Assembly: GCF_900403705.1 (NCBI RefSeq)
Contig: NZ_OUNR01000016.1
Span: forward strand, 360,751 to 424,750
Length of the DNA stretch: 64,000 nt
From: Nitrospira lenta
Lineage (GTDB): Bacteria; Nitrospirota; Nitrospiria; Nitrospirales; Nitrospiraceae
Direction: 5' to 3'
The stretch's first letter is position 1; each line of letters begins with the position of its first letter. A program made the position numbers and the translations under genes. Below, piece by piece: positions 54,101 through 61,900 of the stretch. Below the pieces are notes generated by a model. That model saw only the letters and a list, made by a program, of their open reading frames with translations, ran no database searches and had not been told where the DNA came from.

Positions 54101-54904
54101 CGTTTTGAGCTGCGGCGCGCCTTGTCCTTTGAGGAGCGGCACAACGGCCTCGCCGATTCGCTGCCATTCGGATACGACCCCTACATTAGATAGCGTGAAC
54201 GAGACAGTTTGGTCGCGGTCTGGCTTCTGAACTTCCTGCTTAGCCAGCGCATCACCCTCAGCGGTTTCACAGACCTCGACAATGAGCCAAGGAGACCGGC
54301 GTGACGGCAGATCGCCAAGCTGAAAATCATCAGGACGGTAGTCGATGCGATAGCCGCCGTTCGCAGCGGTTTCGCTGGTACCGAGCAACTGCGGAAATCG
54401 CAAATCGCGGTCTAACGCACGCACGATCATATTGGGCAGCGGGCTACCCTTCGCATCTGTCACCAGCCCCCGCACCGTATAGGACTGAGCAGGCACTTGG
54501 ATGTTCAGCTGGTATGCCGCCGGAGCATTGTTCTTTTTCTTACTGGCAAACAGCGCCTCGCTCAGATCGTTATAGACACGCACGATCACATCGGCGCCGC
54601 CACGCTCTTTAGGGCTGCGGCGAAACGAGGCGGCGCTGTAGGAAATCGTATAGGCGCCCGCCGCGTCCGTCGTCGCCTGGCCGAGCCGGTCTTCTCCAGA
54701 CTCGTCCTTGTCGTAGGCGATGACGGTCAAACCGGTTGCCGGTCTTGCATCCGCATACGTCACAGTCCCCAAGACGACAAACGTCTCGACGGTATCAATT
54801 GACGATCTTTTGCCAGGCTTCTTCGTGGCGGCCTTGCTGCGCACAGACGGCTTCTTAGCTGAGGGAGCTTTGGTTTTTGATGAACGCTTCGGCGACTTGG
54901 CCAT
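45122..54904 (-). CDS. Tc toxin A-subunit (TcA-like)
   Basis: A 3260-aa protein. Tc features: an alpha-helical N-terminal half with toxin-A-type helices, a middle neuraminidase-like/receptor-binding region, a long coiled-coil/channel segment (MLAGHIRRRDEWAFQSNQTL onward) and a C-terminal TcB-binding region (FDYATISDVVLSIRYTARDG). In known Tc complexes TcA forms a pentameric injection channel that delivers the TcC effector. Odd points: residues 1-33 are Lys/Ser/Pro/Ala-rich, followed by two transthyretin-like beta-sandwich repeats (about 42-130 and 137-235), and it is about 700 residues longer than typical TcA. Bases 48360-49900 are much more AT-rich than the rest. No signal peptide is present. 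Confidence 0.88.
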   Translation of the reverse strand: MAKSPKRSSKTKAPSAKKPSVRSKAATKKPGKRSSIDTVETFVVLGTVTYADARPATGLTVIAYDKDESGEDRLGQATTDAAGAYTISYSAASFRRSPKERGGADVIVRVYNDLSEALFASKKKNNAPAAYQLNIQVPAQSYTVRGLVTDAKGSPLPNMIVRALDRDLRFPQLLGTSETAANGGYRIDYRPDDFQLGDLPSRRSPWLIVEVCETAEGDALAKQEVQKPDRDQTVSFTLSNVGVVSEWQRIGEAVVPLLKGQGAPQLKTRTGQTRADLPPEDIAASDLDFLAIETGFDRAAIQAWAASSRMVRDAVLRLTDEHAAQQGILRKYGWPFFYGLVRQGGASELDELLREPAQKMAQMLKAAVSAHQIPPLNEKHADGCLDALGLLQRVQQLDPVQNSHSDFAKVLANLAIPLPKTVALDALSVVQEKGLNDVDALLALAQRHPDAEAQIKMFVRAVRVHQLTSGHAGLSRVLNARLEGASDSIAPLASVRAVEWIGMAKEAGVSAGLALQAQAQVEYQHPLTALESKVHAGLFDLPNLPGSDVAALIKKQPAMVEKLLLGKAPVQAEESATHAVLRNTGRFVRTGVSMELAADCMKGGIDSPGAALRYGREHLRKQFQNRLLEEGVAEVLDGFYRYADGLVQGGNGAAIEIGINRRPPAHYWSKDLEEYGIPLPEPVRENAPTLAALFGDLDECVCRPCESMLGQPAYLVDLLNLLAKSTSTSGNALDVLRARRPDIFNLKLSCENAEQTIQHIDIVLEILEKAAALEAPAGSTTESIQLIAYQKLRQAIYPWHLPFDRGYAEVDAYLTKLGVSREKVLALQRNAVPAHLASEALHAPIDQTGNSNANSQWALLTQQRVGARLWAAYGFTIDNDIGIVDPASGERLTNQTVEAVLTRASFLIDRIGLSLEELEQALRTEFVSGYVSGIALNGREQCKTSAMRLPAEGPVLEGILDRLHRFTRLRAQLPGWSIDTLGRAIVACNGVERETTTDPQRGDLLVALTIVKRLHDDYGLSLDALLERPVSETYVRKAFGLSLLQFALLKELTGYRPTAQNVDWHALERVCRAVRCLREIGLSVEQAAHALLTREEWEAVARELPSSIKSDEDIETLLKAVQQRLRAVVVARPDSGLEAQAADALHEIYDRATADAVLKSIREASGPAGKAPEATVMAELVATLSGATGHSLGAWLPIMTAQQAETLFSVATANADDRFTSVLTAVASRRRERALLAVLAEQCGLAEAEVLPLLGARLLLDPAQGQSSYASEAFLNERFWADVSSAQPGPPSATIAAMPRLHAWMDRLHRLIALSAAVTADTELMQMAELVVVGSNAGINWRDLLASTPANSTAWQNPQWQAWLDLLWLQHPDRLSRQTLGDVLHRLSASGAQVSRDTVRPLTARMNIAEELVLPLMAQALSLPLDALPALDEVRNPGTLRRIFEWLLLAKHLGAKAEQMAQLTDLAGNTAAAGTAKALLEAKLAGGNVQTALQAIGNSLRRQRRDALVGYLVAHIVGRNNSDQWSDAKALYEHFLIDHQMEPCFETTRILEAVTAVQLFAQRILFGVEPATTAEPELRQRWTWMRNYRVWEANRKVFLFPENWLFPELRDDTSSSFKQLESALGQGELTQDLANQAFGKFLDDVAQMGQIEVLGMYEAISHDDQGNILLNERKYPLRRTLYVVGRTLNPPYAYFWRQCVDFGGPDMEWSPWQRIELDIQGDHVLPFLLGGQLYIAWPIIRAIKVGPEGATKDGWEIKLAWSRYDGKNWQKSSVSRDSWTGHAAAFSDERRGFAFRSETAFDGRKVAILVYALTNDIDTSTEIGAPSVEDPTRSQWDRRVTYPGEAQNPDTAFAFLDVLIRNNHSALPEIIKKQLEIYATWRENSKAPIPPWQGVLLALMERGSDSNDRVILFSNPQVAEWRYEHAPLPNADTRPVDQAYINESTVRFIWAYWSDAQRTLPHSPTSNYAGFNAFYNGLQQVSSRRTVICKAWIKLKAPDGTNPIAFISLTGGAHEGVYTCRIGTETIPFNPGVSYPLDWKLGGQPEVNCTLSLRLRGSSGSTTILNAPPGAIYKLGSISEGYEATQTVHFVIDGTMHNAIDIGFDLDAFKTLRMVSQFFLTRDDMVSSQSPPWTPQVPIDNPVDVSRPWMNGFREISTRDNAHPNSPLQIANYSRTASPIFKTTGASQFWVVGAASWQRRTPSIPVTWHYSESGCGGYVDLAYRLRQTDGGFLVYPDSYPEATSRRVDWSESRTLPAAQNQRSDFGANNLPVPEMGNSISWTDITNGVYTFDHRLPYACYNWEVFFHAPLLIADQLSKQHKFEDAERWLRFVFDPTSSDTGTDAKRFLKFRVFKELDLNQQVVDDLTALAQVAGGYASDADVGAVHQLIDRWRDAPFRPFLIARRRHIAFLWRTLFAYLDNLIAWADSLYRRDTRESINEATMLYVLAERILGRRPQLHQGPSNRPAHTYDEKVSGWDEFANFWIDAGAQGRRNLTTAWRVKDTINQPSPDGMLYFCMPFNDKIVSYWNIVDARLSNIRTCRNIEGIQRKLPLMDAPIDPELLVRATAAGLDLGDVIAGLYAPPPHYRYGILSARAAELANECKSLGAAMLSAIEKRDAEYLAQLRSSNEINLLKLVSDVRTLQITEAERNLEALRASRTSLESRYNQYQRLLGKKDVTLPKEQESTGEESMLGTVDSALASNKSSLGLLKEEDEQYVGFIEASGWSTAAGVAKTASGIAHMAAAPAFATLFSEGGAKVATAVAHGLAAAGEAFSTVSQAWHNHAEQQGMLAGHIRRRDEWAFQSNQTLKEMQQIDKQILASQIRIDMTQKELSNHVEQIEQAKAVDEVMRSKFSNVQLYEWMKTELSRLYFNTYRMALEMARKAERAASRELGVKPLNIVRNDYWDSLRGGLLAGERLHQDLKRLEIAYLDQNRREYELTRHISLRRLDPQALANLRIRDGEGRCSCEFDIPEWLFDLDTPGQYLRRIKSVSLSIPSVTGPYTSVSCKLTLLKSRVRHERSLKESTGYLRLDAADDDRFTDYYGASEAIVTSTGVGDSGLFETQLRDERFLPFEGNGVISTWRVELPGKYPQFDYATISDVVLSIRYTARDGGDDLRSAATAAIDSQLVLPSTAGLTSLRFPVALSCRSDFPTEWARAGTASDLTIPFTRTLLPYWMEAAGLVVREVRIVDVTKATRSPLDFKLVWPPPTGVGDPAAWPADALNGDGVGEGNLGRIIGSIDKIILLDVGVKATPAPSPP
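48360..49900 (-). other. AT-rich segment inside the TcA gene
   Basis: Several 60-base lines here have 38-50% GC, compared with about 60% on both sides. The segment codes for roughly residues 1670-2180 of TcA, in the neuraminidase-like/receptor-binding part, without breaking the frame. Codon choice is also different (more AAA, ATA, TTT). Recombination of the receptor-binding portion is the simplest explanation. Confidence 0.6.
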
Positions 54905-55108
54905 TGCTATCGTCTCCGTGACTTACATGGTTGTGCGGTTGATCGGCTCACACAGACGAGCCAGACAGCGAAACGAGCTATGAATCTCTGTTATCAATTT
55001 GGACTTGTTCGACATTATCCTTGTCATTTCGCCAGAAGATCCTAGATATATCCACTCAATTACAATGCCACTTTGACTGCCTCAATGGCTCGCACAACCT
55101 AGCTCTCA
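54905..55108. other. Gap between the two Tc toxin genes
   Basis: A 204-base AT-richer gap. No gene, terminator or convincing promoter is seen; a weak TTGAGG/TAATTG pair exists on the minus strand. An antitoxin-like gene is not present. Confidence 0.4.
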
Positions 55109-55925
55109 CTATTTCAATTGACCATCAGGCTTTCTAAATATGCTCCACCCTTTCATAGCAGTCTTTATTGACTGCCAATTCTTTTCTCGCTCATCTGGGG
55201 TCATTTTCGGCACCGCGTGAAGCAGCCGTGGAGGAGACTTCTGCTCGATCTCACGAGACCGCAATAAGACTTCATGTGCTATCCCCAAACGGAACCATGC
55301 AAATCCACCGTTGGAGCTTGATGGCCCTGCCACGCCAGAATCCCATCCGCCACGATATTCACCTTCCTTCTTCCATTGATGCAGCGGTTGAAACATACCG
55401 AGTCCAGCTTGGGATACCGACTCTCTCCCCCAATCGCCGAATAGGCCGGGTCCAGATCTGCCCCAAAGGTAGTAGTGCGCGTCACGAAGCAGCACGCTCG
55501 TGGATGCATTCGAAAGCTTTGGGACATAGGACACCTGTTGCCGTCGCATGCTTTGGATATAATCACCTGCAACTTCCAGCATATCTTGAGTCGAATGATC
55601 GCCATCTCCCAATTTCAACGCCGTTTTCAGTAACACCATATTGACAACCATCTGAACTCTTCGAACATGTTCAGGATCATCTATCCGGTCATCCCATCGA
55701 ACTCTTATCTCAGAATGTTCCTCCTCAACCCACTTAGGTAAATCATTGGCCTCAAAATCGTCAATGACTGCGGAAAGCACTTGCTGATTCTCAGAAGTCT
55801 TAACAGGCTGCTTAGGTAGTTCGGCGTCTATTTTTTGGACCAGCACGCGGTCTTGCTCTGTCGGATCAGGATGGCAGGCCGACAGACACAGCGTGTGATG
55901 CTCATTTGGTCTATCCTGCGTTCCC
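55109..55925 (-). other. Variable C-terminal effector domain of the TcB-TcC protein
   Basis: After the Rhs core (GRWGSVDPIG, then RVDISG) the last about 270 residues are unrelated to Rhs sequence and more AT-rich. In TcC proteins cleavage occurs after this kind of motif and releases the toxic part. This part contains two His/Cys-rich segments (EHHTLCLSACHPDP) and a central LLRDAHYYLWGRSGPGLFGD stretch. I do not recognise the fold: it shows no ADP-ribosyltransferase or glycosyltransferase motif that I can see. Confidence 0.65.
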
Positions 55926-58900
55926 GATATATCGACTCGAATGATCGGCGAACTACTGCAAAATTGAAACACATTCGGACCTCCAGAAATTCCAATGGGG
56001 TCGACGCTTCCCCATCTTCCCAGCCATGGCATGTAATATCGTGCTGTGTGATAGCTCAGCCCACTCTCCTCATCCCTCTCCATCCCCGTATAGCGATACC
56101 GTTTCGCCGGCGCTTCGCTGTCTCGTGTCATCGCCCGATAGGCGCTCGTGCCGTAGGGGTGATATTCCTCATAGGAAATGATTGCGGCCTCGTGATCCAG
56201 CTCCAGACAGGCAGATCCTAGATGATTGCTGTACTGATAACGGTACAGCGGTCCCGTTTTATAGTTGCGGCCATCAGCATGGGTTTTGTTAGTCGCACGC
56301 ACATCATCCACCAGCAGCACTCGCTGCTCGCCTTCAAAGAGGTGATGGGACTCGATCTCCTCGACCGGCGTCGTGCCGCTCCCGCTATAGCGGCGATAGC
56401 GCTCATAGCCGCCGAGATAGATACGTTCCCAGTAGCCGCCGCCGCTTTGCGCCACGATGCGTTTCCGGCTGCGCTGCTTGCCGCTGTCATATTGATAATG
56501 CGCCGTGCCGCCGCCGCCGAGAGCAAGACGCGCGATCATGTCGCGGTGATCCCATTGCATCTGTTGGCCTAGCGCGACATTGGCCACGTTCAGCATGTTG
56601 CCGTGGGTGTCGTAGCCATAGGTCACCGCTTGGGTTCTGTCGCCGCCGGTCCAGGTCTGCCACAGGCGATTGCTGACAGCCTGATTGGCATCCTCGAACG
56701 CATAGGCATAGTCGCGCGTCCAGCCACCGATAGCGCCGGTCACGACATGACGCATCTGTCGGATATTGCTCACGCTGTCGTAATGATAGCGCTGGGTGTA
56801 GTTGCGCAAAGCATTGCCGTCTTGCACCGGGAAATCTGCAGCATCGTCTCGATCGAACTGGCCGGGGGCATCGGCGTTCGCCACACTCTCGCGACCGGTG
56901 GCAGAAATCAGGCGGTATAGGGCGTCGTATTCGTACCGGCTGCGCGGCTCGACCATGACGTTGGCAAAGAAGACCGGCTTATAGGCTTCATCGTAGATCT
57001 CCGTAATGTTGCCGACCGGGTCGTAGGTGTAGTGCAGTTGCTGGACGATGCCGGCGTCCTGCAAATTCGAGTGCCGTTGCGGAAAGCTGCTCGCATCGGC
57101 CGGACGCGTGGTTCGAATTTGCTTCAAGCGAAACGTCGTCTCATCGTAGTCGTACTGAGTCAGCGTGCCGTTGCCGAGTTCGAGATATTCTTTCTGGCCT
57201 TTGACGTTGTAACGAATCGCTTTGATGGCATTCGTCGTGGCCCCACGCAGGGCAAGAGTTTCACTTTCCAGAATCCCGCGCTCGTTATAGACAGGCTGGT
57301 ACACCGCTCCCGCGCCGCCAAGCCGGTGCCAATTCTCCTGCCGCGTCATGCGGTTCACAGCATCGTGCTCGGTAAGCTGCACATAGGATTCTGGCTCAAG
57401 CGTGCCGGCCGGAGTGCCCTGCCAGTCAATGATGGATGCGGTCGCATCGTTTACCAATGTCCGGCGCGTCTCCTGCACATTGCCCTTGAAATCGCGCCGT
57501 ACGGTTTCAACCAAGCCGCTGGAATCGTAGCGGCGAATCAATTGGCCGTTAAGATTATTGAGATCATTCGGCGCCGCGTCCTGGTATTCATACCGCTCAA
57601 TCATGATCGGCGCACTGGCATTGATCGTGAGCCACTGCGCCACCGGCCGGTGGAGCGAATCGTAGTCCGTACGATAGACACGATTCTCCCTGGTCGCTGC
57701 GCTGCCATGCGGGGTTTCGTTCAGATCCCAGGCCAGCATGGGTTTGCCGGCGGCGTCCATTAACAGCCAGCGGTCGCCTGCATCCATGCTGTGCTGAAAC
57801 AGCAAATTGCCGGCGATGTCGTAGCAGGGCACTGCATCAGCAGGCAGCGCGTTGCTTGCATCGTTGTTCGCCTTGGCCGGCGCGATGTACTGCATCACCA
57901 GATGGCCGCGCGCGTCTCGGATCCACAGCGGCTTGCCCTCGGCATCGAGCCGAGTGAACGTAAGAAACGCCTCGTCCACGCCACCGGCTCGGTTGTGGGC
58001 AATCGCAATGACATCACGCCCCAAACTGTCGAGATGCACCTGCGACGGGGTGTTGGCGTGCTGCGCGGCCAGCCAGGCCGCGCGCTGATCGGGCGTCGCA
58101 GTCGATTCCCCGGTAATGGGATTGCGCGGCAACGGTTGGTCGTACGGAAACGGACTGCGATCTCCATACCAACGGCTCTCCAACACCGTGTCGTTCGCGT
58201 CGAAGCTCGTCACGTGCCAAGGCGAGAACTCCACGCGGCTGAACGTACCGTCCGGCATCTCGGTGCGCACCACACGCCCGGCGGCATCGTAGTACATGAT
58301 CGGCGTGACACCATTGGGGCCAGGCATTTCGCAGCCAAAGTGATCGCTAAACGCAGGCTCATATTGCTTGACTGGTTTACCCTTGTTGTTGAGTACCGTC
58401 AGTCCGTTGATGATCCAACGCAGAGCGGTTTGGCCGGGAGCGGGTTCAGCCTGCGCCTTCTTCATCAAGACATTGCCGCTACCGTCTGAGCATTCGAGAG
58501 CGACTTGCAATGGACTATTGCCGCCGCCCGGTGCAGTCGCATGTATCTCGCGCACGATGCCGCACGCGCCTGCCGGCCTAGTCGCCCATCCGGTCACGTG
58601 CCCATTGGCATCACGGCTCTCGCCGAAGTGATACACAAACCGGGCGGTCGCCCGATTGAGCCAGGCCCGCGCCCTCGGCTCATTCAGCGCACCGTCTGTG
58701 CAAAACGCTTGCACCTCGGCGGCCGACGGGTTCGCGAGATCGTCATCGAAACCGGCGAGATCGTCGCCTTCCGTCCCGTCCCCGTTGCCCTTTACCGCCG
58801 ACGCCACCACCATGCCGAGCACATCGAAATAGACTTCCGTGCGATTGCCATTGAGATCGATCATTTCGGCTGGCGCAAGCACACGGTAATCGAATCTGGC

Positions 58901-61900
58901 AATGCTGACGCTGTTACCCAATGCATCCGAGCTGGAGCGGACGTACAAATCCAGCGGGTCGTAGTCCAGCGTGGTCGTGTTCCCAAAGGAATCGATAAAC
59001 TTCTCAGGAAGATAGAAATGGTACGCCGCGTCGCTCTTGAATCCGGCGATACCAGAGCGCATCCACCATTGCTCGGTGAGCATCGACGACAGCGCGGTGC
59101 CGGAGACATATCCGGAAAGAGTCGGCGTATTCAGACGTGTGACGACATCGGAAGTGAGTTTTGCGCCGAACACGGCGTTGAGCAGCGCTCTCGTCAGCGC
59201 AAGTTTGTAGGTCTCGTACGGCAAGCCGAGCCAGGCATAGGCGCCAAATGGTTCTGGGCCGGTCAGATCATCTTTCCAATACAGCGTCCGCGTCCATTCG
59301 ACCAGGCGCTTGTGCGCCCGGTCATCGGTCGGTCGCTCATGGTACGCCAGCGAGACCACCGGTTTCGGCCCCTGCCCAGGCAGAAGGTCGCTGAGGGCGA
59401 AGGCCCTCACATCGTCGAGTGAGAAATAGAGGCCAGCGCTGGGCGAAAATCCACCCGCGCTATCGGCGCCGGTCAATTCATAGGTGAGGACTTCGCACGG
59501 AGCCGGCAACCGATGGCGGTGCAGATCCTCCGGCAACTCAGCGGTAAAGTGCGTCTCGGTATAGGCAATGTGCCGCTCGCGTTGGACCCTGCGAATGAGG
59601 TCTTGCTGGTCCTGCGTGAGGAGATTGGCGGAATCCCCGAAGGGAACCAGGCGTGGATAGACCACGGCGACGGATTGCTGCGCACGGCCATAGGCATCGA
59701 ATCGCAGGTTGAGCGTATGCGCAATGCGAGGATCGGGACTCAGTGCCGCCTGGCGCAGATCCAGCTCATAGTGGTAGGTGATCGCCTCACTCTCCGTGAC
59801 GAGAAAGACCGCGTGGCGGTTGATACCTTGCGGTTGCAGACGTGTGATCGCGCAGTTGTGATAGGCGGTGGTGTAGAGGCGCACGGGCAACTCGACACCT
59901 TGGACGAGCTCGTCCACATCCAGCTCAAAGACTTCCTGCCGGAGCACCATCCCCTTGCAGGCGCGGAGGGCTTCGCGCCACTCCTCGGCAGAGAGATCGG
60001 CCGGCGTCAGCGTCGGCTCCGGAAGCTGATGTTCGGTGAATCCAGGAATCGCGACATACTCGTGCTTGAGCGCCGAGAGAATCCGCTCTCGATCGACGGC
60101 GGCGCCGGTGTGATACCACGTCACGGTCTTAATGGGCGGCTGATAGAGCGTCTGGTCGTCGGTAATATAGGGACTGGCACTATTACCCTCTGCAAATTTT
60201 CCGAAGCGCTCGATATCCACCTGCTCCACGCGACCGAATCCACGAAACTCGCGTTCGATTCCATCGAAGTAGCCGTGATGGTAGCTATAGGTGCTGCTGA
60301 ACGCGGTGCCACGCCACTTGTCGCGCACCGTGACCGTTTCAACGCAATGCACGGGGAAGGGAAGCTTGGTGATCCAGGGTCTCCCGGCCTGTTTATCTTG
60401 GAGATAAAATTTGGTGGACGGAGCGTAGACGATGTCGGTTTCGCCACCGAGATTATTGACGGTCTTGATAAGCAAATGCGGTTTCAACCCGCCCATAAGG
60501 TCGATGTAGCGGAGCGTGCTGCGCGCATCGCCCGGCAAGGGAGACGACCAGACGAGGCAGGCCGTGCCGTTGCCGAGTAAGTCGACGGTGGAAACCGCCG
60601 ACAGGTTATCGATGCGTGGAAATGTCGTGATGAGTCGCCGTTCGCTCCAGGCATTGCCGGATTGATTGAAGTAGAGCTGCACTCCCTGGCCGGTGAGATA
60701 CAGAATATCCACCAGGCCTGATCCGTCGATATCCGCAAGGCGAATGCGGCGTTGATCGAACAGATCTGGCGCATCGAACCACGGCGCGCGATCCATCGCG
60801 ACCTTCGCGCCGAACCGACCGTATCCAAGATTGGGCCAGTAACAGACGTCTCCGTTGCGGATGCGCACCAGGTCGGTGAGCCCATCCCCGGACATATCGG
60901 CCTGGTAGATGGATTGGGTGCCATCGGCAAAGACCAGTCTTGGCCCCTGTTCCTCGTCGATCGCCTGGCGCACCGTCTCAGCGGAAGCGAACCCGGCTTC
61001 GGCCATCGACTGGTACCAGGTAAAGGCATGATCTTCGGTGATCAGGATATCGGCATGGCCATCGCCGGTGAGGTCGATCAATTTGAGATTGGGGTCCTGC
61101 CACGCGATGTTCGGGATAGACGTAAACGGCCGGTGCGGCGCCCACTCTTCATTCGAAGTCCGCGCGAAAAATCCCGGCACGGGGCCTTCGAAATCGACGA
61201 CATCTAACCGGCCGTTCCCTGCCAAATCCATGAACTGCTGATCGCCGCTGAGATTGGCCGGTGAGGGCATCGTGGCCACGCGCTCCAGCGGAGCAAAGCG
61301 GGCCACGGTTGTTGCGTGGCCCGCCGCATTCTTCACCGGCACGGCGCTCTGGTTGCGCTTGTAGAACCAGGCGCCGCTCTGTTCCGTCAAAATACCTGAA
61401 AGCCCTTCCCCATCCAGATCCACCCATTGGTACCGGCTGTGATCCAGCCCTTGAGGAAGATTCTCCACACTGGCGGCATCGACTTCATGGACCTCGTCCC
61501 CAATGACCACCTCGCTGTAGGTAAACTCGACGGGTGGGAGGGATTTCTTGCGATACGTGCCATCGCTCTTGCGCCGATAGCTCGATTGAGTGACGGATGT
61601 GAGGAGCGAGGCAATCGGGCCCGGTGCATGATGAAGATCCGTCGAGCGCACCAAACATGGCGCCGCGCCGAGCTCGCTGAAATGGTGGAACATCAAGACG
61701 CGTCGGCACAACCGGTAGGTCCGCACTTCAAAACCGGCTCGATACGTGGAGAAGGGGTCCTGGCGAATGGGCCATGGCGCGGCTAGTTCATCCGGCAACG
61801 GCACGTCCGGATCGTGATCCCCATAGTCGAATACCACTTCAAACATCCACGAGGCCTGAGTCAGATCCGGCTGAGCCAACCGCGAGACGTGATTTCCATA

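Noticed and set aside
47147..60580. Long plus-strand frames opposite the Tc toxin genes (for example 49736-50641, 52907-53860, 59513-60580)
   Set aside because: Antisense open frames typical of GC-rich genes; no start signals or recognisable domains.
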